Positions 6,244 to 8,305 of a DNA stretch of 8,305 nucleotides are shown here, in pieces. Each line of letters starts with the position of its first letter. Positions within the stretch are counted from its first letter, which is position 1. The stretch is taken from assembly GCA_007135795.1 (NCBI GenBank), contig SLIE01000404.1, forward strand, positions 1-8,305, in the 5' to 3' direction. The DNA is from Desulfobacterales bacterium (GTDB lineage: Bacteria > Desulfobacterota > Desulfobacteria > Desulfobacterales > Desulfosalsimonadaceae). The position numbers and the translations under genes are program-made. The notes under the pieces were generated by a model that had not been told where the DNA came from, made no database searches, and saw only the letters and a list, made by a program, of their open reading frames with translations.

Positions 6244-7914
6244 ATGAAAAACGTAACAAATCCAGATGCTGGACCTTTTCAATCCGTATCCGAAAACTGC
6301 CACGAGACCATACGGGTCTTGATTGCTGACGACGATGCCGGAACCCGGCTGCTTCTACGGACGAAACTGAGCCAGTCCGGCTTTGATGTCGTTTCCGCGA
6401 AAAACGGCCGGGAAGCCATAAACAGATTATCGGATAACATATCCGCCGCGGTCATAGATCTCAAAATGCCGGATGTCGACGGAATGGAATGCCTTCGCCA
6501 TATCCGGAAACACTTCCCCGATCTATCTCCTATCATGCTCACTGCTAGTGAAAACATCGCCAATGCGGTTGAAGCCATGAAACAAGGCGCTCTCGATTAT
6601 GTAACCAAGCCATTCAATTCCAGACAGCTCATCGCCCTTGTGGAAAAAGCCGTCAATTCGTTCACCCAGTCGAAACGCCTCCGGGAGACCGAACAAAAGC
6701 TTGAACATGAGCGGCAATACCAGCTATTCGTTGCCTCGCAAATACAACAATCCCTGCTTTTGGGCCAACCGCCGGACGACATCGAAGGTCTCGATATTGC
6801 CCACGTCGCCATCCCCTCCCAGCAAATAGACGGGGATTTTATTGATTTTTTTCACCAAAGCCCGCGTGTTCTGGATCTTGTGGTAGCCGATGTAATGGGT
6901 AAAGGAATTATGGCCTCGTTCATGGGCGCCGCACTTAAAACCACCTTCCTGCAGGTTTTGAACCATGCGGCAATTTCCTCCCCATCAAAAACGCCCCCTG
7001 AACCGGCCCACCTCGTGGCAGCCGTCCACAACCGGATGATAACACAGATGGAACGGTTCGAGACCTTTGTCACCCTGTGCTACGGGCGTTTCGATCTGGA
7101 TAAAAACAATTTCACATTTGTCGATTGCGGACATGTTCGCACCATTCACTACCGGCAAACCCAAAAAAGTGTCAATCTGCTCCGTGGCGCAAACATGCCA
7201 TTGGGATTTCCGGAGACCAGAGATTTTGTACAGTTCCAGACCGATTTTCACCCCGGGGACCTGTTTTTATTTTACTCCGACGGCGTGACCGAAGCGAAGA
7301 ACCCCGACGGCGAATTATTCGATGAATGCAGGTTGGTACACTTCATTGAAACACATGGCCATGATTCAGCGGAACAACTGACAGCCGGGATAATGAGAAA
7401 AGTTACCGAATTCACCACGACCGATATTTTTCAGGACGATTTTACCTGCGTGGCGGTTCGTATTACCGGTGATACGACTCAAACCCCCGCTTTACGCTCC
7501 GGCAAGCTTGAGATCAACAGTGATCTCCAGGAAATCAAGGTCGTTCGTGCATTTGTTGTGGAATTCTGCTCTTCTGCACCGGGTATGGGAGACGAGGATC
7601 GGATTGCCGGAATCGAAGTGGCTGCGGTGGAGGTTATTTCAAATATTATAAAACATGCATGTCACCATAGAACCGGCATGCCGATAACAATTATTGCAAG
7701 GGCCTTTGCCGGTCACCTGGAGTTTGAATTCCAGGATTGCGGAGAAAATTTCGATCCGGCAGATGTTCCGGTACCTGTTTTTGACGGCAGCCGGGACAAT
7801 GGCCTGGGCTGTTTCATTATTGGGCAAACAGTGGACGAGGTCAGCTACTTCCGCGACAAAACCCATGGGAAAAATTGCACCCGCTTAAAATTTATGACAC
7901 CTTTATGCCAATGA
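6244..7914 (+). CDS. Response regulator with PP2C (SpoIIE/RsbU-type) phosphatase and HATPase (RsbW-type) domains
   Basis: This 556-residue cytosolic regulator has three domains. Residues 23-137 are a receiver: acidic D29-D31, phospho-acceptor D72 in VIDLKMPDVDG, T100 and K122 in TKPF. Residues about 138-170 form a charged, probably coiled-coil linker. Residues about 182-408 are a PP2C phosphatase of the SpoIIE/RsbU class, with metal-site motifs DGDFIDFF (196-203), VADVMGKG (D216), DCGH (294-297), FYSDGVTEA (D346) and QDDFT (D398-D399) intact. Residues about 423-553 are an HATPase of the anti-sigma kinase type: N-box EVISNIIKHA (E463, N467), G1 QDCGENFDP (D498, G500), G2 GLGCFII. The order matches Pseudomonas HsbR, a partner-switching regulator that phosphorylates or dephosphorylates an STAS antagonist according to receiver phosphorylation. 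No STAS protein or sensor kinase lies in the window. The start has only a weak site (AAAAAGAG) 3 bases upstream. It follows the synthetase by 31 bases, so it is probably in the same operon. Confidence 0.92.
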   Translation: MKNVTNPDAGPFQSVSENCHETIRVLIADDDAGTRLLLRTKLSQSGFDVVSAKNGREAINRLSDNISAAVIDLKMPDVDGMECLRHIRKHFPDLSPIMLTASENIANAVEAMKQGALDYVTKPFNSRQLIALVEKAVNSFTQSKRLRETEQKLEHERQYQLFVASQIQQSLLLGQPPDDIEGLDIAHVAIPSQQIDGDFIDFFHQSPRVLDLVVADVMGKGIMASFMGAALKTTFLQVLNHAAISSPSKTPPEPAHLVAAVHNRMITQMERFETFVTLCYGRFDLDKNNFTFVDCGHVRTIHYRQTQKSVNLLRGANMPLGFPETRDFVQFQTDFHPGDLFLFYSDGVTEAKNPDGELFDECRLVHFIETHGHDSAEQLTAGIMRKVTEFTTTDIFQDDFTCVAVRITGDTTQTPALRSGKLEINSDLQEIKVVRAFVVEFCSSAPGMGDEDRIAGIEVAAVEVISNIIKHACHHRTGMPITIIARAFAGHLEFEFQDCGENFDPADVPVPVFDGSRDNGLGCFIIGQTVDEVSYFRDKTHGKNCTRLKFMTPLCQ

Positions 7915-8305
7915 ACAATGACTCAATAGTGATACTAGGGGTTCCGGTTGACAATCTGGATTTGGAAGAGACCCTTTCCCATTTGTTTTCCATGCCCCGT
8001 TCCTACGACGAAGACGGCCGGCCTCGCCTGGCCGTTGCGGTTACTGCGGAAACCATCATGTATTTGCGTGATTCCGCAGATCACGACGACGCCCTTTCTT
8101 CCTTGTTCAAATTACTGCGCAATGCGGACATCCTGATCCCCCTGTCCCTTTCGATTTCATGGGCGGCAAGAATACTGGGTATAAAATTCAAAAAGCAAAT
8201 TTCAGCCCGGGATTTTTTAAAAAAATTCCTTAAAAATGCCGTTACCTATGGACAAAATGTTGTATTAATTCAAAAAAAAAATAATCCTGATCAGCCCGAC
8301 AAAAA
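7911..8305 (+). CDS. WecG/TagA/CpsF glycosyltransferase-like protein with a degenerate active site, partial
   Basis: The ATG at 7911 overlaps the preceding TGA (ATGA), implying translational coupling; 131 codons are open to the window edge. An in-frame ATG at 7905 is an alternative start; neither has a clear Shine-Dalgarno site. The N-terminal pattern fits the WecG/TagA/CpsF family, which adds N-acetylmannosaminyl-type sugars to lipid-linked saccharides: ILGVPVDNLDLEETLSHL (8-25), then AVAVTAETIMYL (41-52), a helix, ADILIPLSLSISWAARILG (72-90), ISARDFLKKFL (97-107) and GQNVVLIQKK (114-123). The family normally has PDGxG after the fourth of these strands, with a catalytic aspartate (D65 in Thermoanaerobacter TagA). 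Here the same place reads IPLSLS, with Leu78 at the aspartate position, so usual catalysis looks lost. It may be a non-catalytic paralogue or a diverged enzyme. The last 100 bases are rich in A, including a run of ten A at 8272-8281. Confidence 0.72.
   Translation, partial: MNNDSIVILGVPVDNLDLEETLSHLFSMPRSYDEDGRPRLAVAVTAETIMYLRDSADHDDALSSLFKLLRNADILIPLSLSISWAARILGIKFKKQISARDFLKKFLKNAVTYGQNVVLIQKKNNPDQPDK
8272..8281 (+). repeat. Ten-A homopolymer inside the WecG-like gene
   Basis: Ten consecutive A residues lie within codons for Gln-Lys-Lys-Asn-Asn. Runs this long are prone to polymerase slippage during replication, transcription or sequencing. The frame stays open through the run as given, to the window end 24 bases later, too short to show which frame is right. 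Confidence 0.8.

Noticed and set aside
7948..8136. A 62-codon plus-strand frame beginning with ATG
   Set aside because: It is out of frame with the WecG-like gene that starts at 7911, which carries recognisable family strands over the same bases; this frame shows none.

Overview
The window shows six protein-coding genes and one divergent intergenic region. No RNA gene, CRISPR array, insertion sequence or clear terminator was seen. Gene content suggests an anaerobic Gram-negative bacterium of the Desulfobacterota (deltaproteobacterial) type: a CoA-transferase/acetyltransferase fusion, an atypical acyl-CoA synthetase, and a receiver-PP2C-HATPase regulator of the Pseudomonas HsbR architecture. 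This assignment is inferred from gene content only; no phylogenetic marker is present.

Layout. Positions 1-1136 (minus strand) hold the N-terminal 378 residues of an NfeD-type membrane serine protease; its C-terminus lies beyond the left edge. Positions 1137-1503 are a divergent regulatory region with a good sigma-70-like promoter reading left, a weaker candidate reading right, a 10-bp tandem repeat and an operator-like palindrome. From 1504 to the right edge five genes run on the plus strand, tightly packed (gaps of 40, 1 and 31 bases, then a 4-base ATGA overlap), so they are probably one operon: (1) a CoA-transferase-like domain fused to a GNAT acetyltransferase, (2) a histone-deacetylase-superfamily zinc amidohydrolase, (3) an AMP-forming acyl-CoA synthetase, (4) a receiver-PP2C phosphatase-HATPase switch protein, (5) a partial WecG/TagA/CpsF-like protein whose usual catalytic motif is missing.

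The main point of interest is genes 1-3. A lysine acetyltransferase domain, a lysine deacetylase and an acyl-CoA synthetase carrying the classic PxxxxGK acetylation motif (K554) lie side by side. This is the same logic as Bacillus acuA/acuC with acsA, or Salmonella Pat/CobB with Acs. The acetyltransferase is fused to a family I CoA-transferase fold in which the position expected to hold the catalytic glutamate appears to be glutamine (Q245). That parallels Salmonella Pat, whose GNAT domain is attached to an inactive acyl-CoA-synthetase-like domain. I propose a reversible lysine-acylation control module in which a decayed CoA-transferase acts as an acyl-CoA sensor. The downstream partner-switching regulator and degenerate glycosyltransferase-like gene share the transcription unit, but their functional link to the first three genes is unknown.
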